NCBI GenBank assembly: GCA_013696905.1
Contig: JACCXP010000184.1
Coordinates: forward strand, 1-6,682
Length of the DNA: 6,682 bases
Source: Thermoleophilaceae bacterium
GTDB lineage: Bacteria; Actinomycetota; Thermoleophilia; Solirubrobacterales; Thermoleophilaceae
Direction of reading: 5' to 3'
The notes under the pieces are model-generated. The model had not been told where the DNA came from. It did not search any database and saw only the letters and a program-made list of their open reading frames with translations. Of the stretch, positions 5,383 to 6,682 are shown in pieces (position 1 is the stretch's first letter; each line of letters starts with the position of its first letter). Made by a program: the position numbers and the translations under genes.

Positions 5383-6326
5383 CACGAGGACGAGGCGGCG
5401 GCTGTCAGCGCTGCGCCGTGCAGGATGTCGGCCTCGCTCGTCTCCATCCACTCGAGCGAGAAGGCGCGCATCGCCTCGATCAGGATCACGGCGCCGGCCA
5501 CGATCGTCGGCGCGCGGTCAGGGTGGAGGCCGGTGACATCGCGGCGCTGCTCGACCGTCTGTCCGGCCAGCATCGCGAGAATTCGCTCGCAGGCGCCGAG
5601 CTCGAGCTTGAAGCCGTGCACGCGCTCGGCGTCGTAGGGGTCGAGCTCCTGCTCGATCGCCGCCATCGAGGTGGCGGTGCCCGCGACCGCGATCCCAAAG
5701 CTCGTGCGCTCGCGCAGCTCGACCGGCACGGCCTGCTCGATCGTGAGCTGGAGCTCGAGCGCCATGTCGGAGATCTGCTCCTGCGTCGGCGGGTCGTCTG
5801 CCAGGTGGCGCTCGGTCTGGCGCACGGCGCCGGCCTGGGTCGAGACATGGAAGTCGGGCTCAGAGCCCGGCACGCCGACCACGAACTCGGTCGAGCCGCC
5901 GCCGATGTCGAGCACCATCGCCGGCTCGCTCGTCGCCGGGCGGGCGCCGGTGGCGCCGAGGAAGGTGAGCCGCGCCTCCTCGTCGCCGGAGATGATGCGC
6001 ACGTCGATGTCGAACTCGCGCTTGACGTGGGAGCGGAAGTCGTCGCCGTTCGAGGCGTCGCGTACGGCGCTCGTGGCGACCGCGACCGTGTTCGTGGCGC
6101 CGAGCTCGTCGATCACGGCGCGGTACTCGGCGAGTGCGTTCGAGACGCGCTCGATCGCCGGCTCGCCGAGGCGGCCGGTGGCGTCGACGCCCTCGCCGAG
6201 GCGAGTGATCGTGGTGCGGCGATCGAGCTCTGCGACCGCGCCATGGGAGACGTCGGCCACGAGCAGGCGCGTGGTGTTCGTGCCGAGGTCGACGACGGCC
6301 ACACGCTCTGCTGTGCTGGTTGCCAC
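5382..6326 (-). CDS. ppx: Exopolyphosphatase / guanosine pentaphosphate phosphatase (Ppx/GppA family)
   Basis: A cytoplasmic phosphatase of 314 residues in the ASKHA (actin/hexokinase-like) fold that releases phosphate from the end of polyphosphate or hydrolyses pppGpp to ppGpp. Its length fits the short, two-domain actinobacterial Ppx form without the C-terminal HD domain. Visible motifs: VVDLGTNTTRLLVAD (11-25, phosphate 1 loop), ATSAVRDASN (84-93), ISGDEEARLTFLG (112-124; Glu117 lines up with the catalytic glutamate), LDIGGGSTEFVVG (139-151, phosphate 2 loop), VAGTATSMAAIE (214-225), and RAPTIVAGAVIL (271-282). All key residues are present, so it should be active. Start is GTG at 6326; TAGGAT lies 8 nt upstream and probably acts as the -10 box of a leaderless mRNA. 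Which substrate is used cannot be told from sequence. It is convergent with the NHL protein gene and transcribed alone. Confidence 0.94.
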   Translation of the reverse strand: MATSTAERVAVVDLGTNTTRLLVADVSHGAVAELDRRTTITRLGEGVDATGRLGEPAIERVSNALAEYRAVIDELGATNTVAVATSAVRDASNGDDFRSHVKREFDIDVRIISGDEEARLTFLGATGARPATSEPAMVLDIGGGSTEFVVGVPGSEPDFHVSTQAGAVRQTERHLADDPPTQEQISDMALELQLTIEQAVPVELRERTSFGIAVAGTATSMAAIEQELDPYDAERVHGFKLELGACERILAMLAGQTVEQRRDVTGLHPDRAPTIVAGAVILIEAMRAFSLEWMETSEADILHGAALTAAASSS

Positions 6327-6334
6327 GGCGCGCG

Positions 6335-6340
6335 ATCCTA
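6335..6340 (-). promoter_or_regulatory. Predicted -10 box of the phosphatase gene
   Basis: TAGGAT on the minus strand is a good TANNNT box 8 nt before the GTG at 6326, which would place the transcription start at about the start codon. AGGA could instead act as a Shine-Dalgarno sequence with a 9-nt spacer. Confidence 0.5.
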
Positions 6341-6371
6341 AGGCGCGCCGCCGATGCTTCCGATGTAAGCG

Positions 6372-6647
6372 GTGAGATGCCTCCCGTCGCCCTCAGCAGC
6401 CGTAGCACCTCTACCGCCGGGGAGGCAGGCCCGCGAGCTCGCCGAGCTGACCGTCCTCGATCTCGAGGGGAACGAGGTGCGCAGGACGGACGGGGAGCTC
6501 GGCCAGCTCGGAGGCGTGCTGATCGTCGCGCCGGACGGCTCGGTCGCGTTCTCGTACCTGTCGGCCGACGCGAGCGACGTGCCGTCGAACCCCGACGCGC
6601 TGCTCGCCGCGCGCAAGGCCGTGCGGGCGCTCGCGGGCCCTGCGTAG
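6372..6647 (+). pseudogene. Short thioredoxin-fold protein, probably an internally deleted AhpC/TSA-like peroxiredoxin
   Basis: An open frame of 91 codons from GTG 6372. Residues 21-40 (RELAELTVLDLEGNEVRRTD) read like the first strands of a redoxin (a 'lxDLxGxxVRLSD' pattern). Residues 44-84 (GQLGGVLIVAPDGSVAFSYL, then SADASDVPSNPDALLAARKA) match the C-terminal end of AhpC/TSA-like peroxiredoxins, which usually have 'QLGGVFVVxPDGxVxYxHxSxxAxDxP'. The roughly 90-120 residues normally between them, including the catalytic CxxC/UxxC segment, are absent; the only Cys is residue 3. In-frame TAA at 6366 closes the frame upstream, and no ribosome-binding site is seen. It may be a decayed gene or a small expressed protein without peroxidase activity. 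Family resemblance is by eye only. Confidence 0.5.
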
Positions 6648-6650
6648 GCT
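6645..6650 (+). promoter_or_regulatory. Possible -10 box for a gene starting at 6658
   Basis: TAGGCT lies 7 nt before the GTG at 6658 and overlaps the stop codon of the preceding short frame. It repeats the TAGGNT-N7/8-start layout seen before the flavoprotein and phosphatase genes. Confidence 0.35.
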
Positions 6651-6657
6651 GGGCGTC

Positions 6658-6682
6658 GTGCCCCTCGCGATCGCTCTACGGC
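6658..6682 (+). CDS. Possible start of the next gene, cut by the window edge
   Basis: GTG followed by codons for MPLAIALR stays open to the end of the window. Only eight residues are visible, so no product can be named. The TAGGCT box 7 nt upstream is the only support for this start. Confidence 0.3.

Noticed and set aside
5316..6341. 341-codon plus-strand frame opposite the phosphatase
   Set aside because: It is antisense of a phosphatase with all catalytic motifs; the Asp/Arg/His-rich composition is typical of a GC-rich shadow frame.

Overview
The window is GC-rich DNA whose genes are almost entirely ordinary chromosomal housekeeping or accessory genes. GTG starts are common, and I found no TTA codon by eye in any gene called here. 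A tRNA-Leu(UAA), a DUF4235 protein, a YihY/BrkB membrane protein, a secreted NHL/thrombospondin-type-3 protein and an ECF sigma factor with a fused zinc-finger tail together suggest a high-GC actinobacterium. My best guess is class Thermoleophilia (Solirubrobacterales-like). That placement is inference from protein style, not from a marker gene.

Layout, left to right. (1) Positions 1-868, minus strand: the N-terminal 289 residues of an ECF sigma factor carrying an extra HxxxCxxC zinc-finger tail; the gene runs off the left edge. (2) 957-2262, minus strand: an operon of two genes 4 bp apart, an NADPH-dependent FMN reductase/flavodoxin-fold protein followed by a ZIP-family metal transporter. 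(3) 2289-2372, plus strand: tRNA-Leu(UAA), divergent from the flavoprotein; their predicted -10 boxes overlap. (4) 2377-3342, minus strand: a YihY/BrkB membrane protein, ending 4 bp from the tRNA. (5) 3355-5178, plus strand: a small DUF4235 membrane protein, then a secreted beta-propeller protein with calcium-binding thrombospondin type 3 repeats. (6) 5179-5381: a convergent gap packed with inverted repeats. (7) 5382-6326, minus strand: an exopolyphosphatase/GppA-family phosphatase. (8) 6372-6647, plus strand: a short thioredoxin-fold relic resembling a peroxiredoxin that has lost its catalytic middle. The next gene may begin at 6658.

The genes do not form one pathway. Shared themes are envelope and stress functions (ECF sigma factor, ZIP transporter, YihY, DUF4235, secreted NHL protein) and polyphosphate or (p)ppGpp metabolism (Ppx/GppA). 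The most interesting non-coding signal is a recurrent TAGGNT box 7-8 nt before start codons (flavoprotein, phosphatase, and the putative gene at 6658). It implies leaderless transcription. I see no phage, CRISPR, insertion sequence or defence system. The main candidates for something unusual are the sigma/zinc-finger fusion, the shared tRNA/flavoprotein promoter, the structured convergent gap at 5179-5382 and the internally deleted peroxiredoxin.
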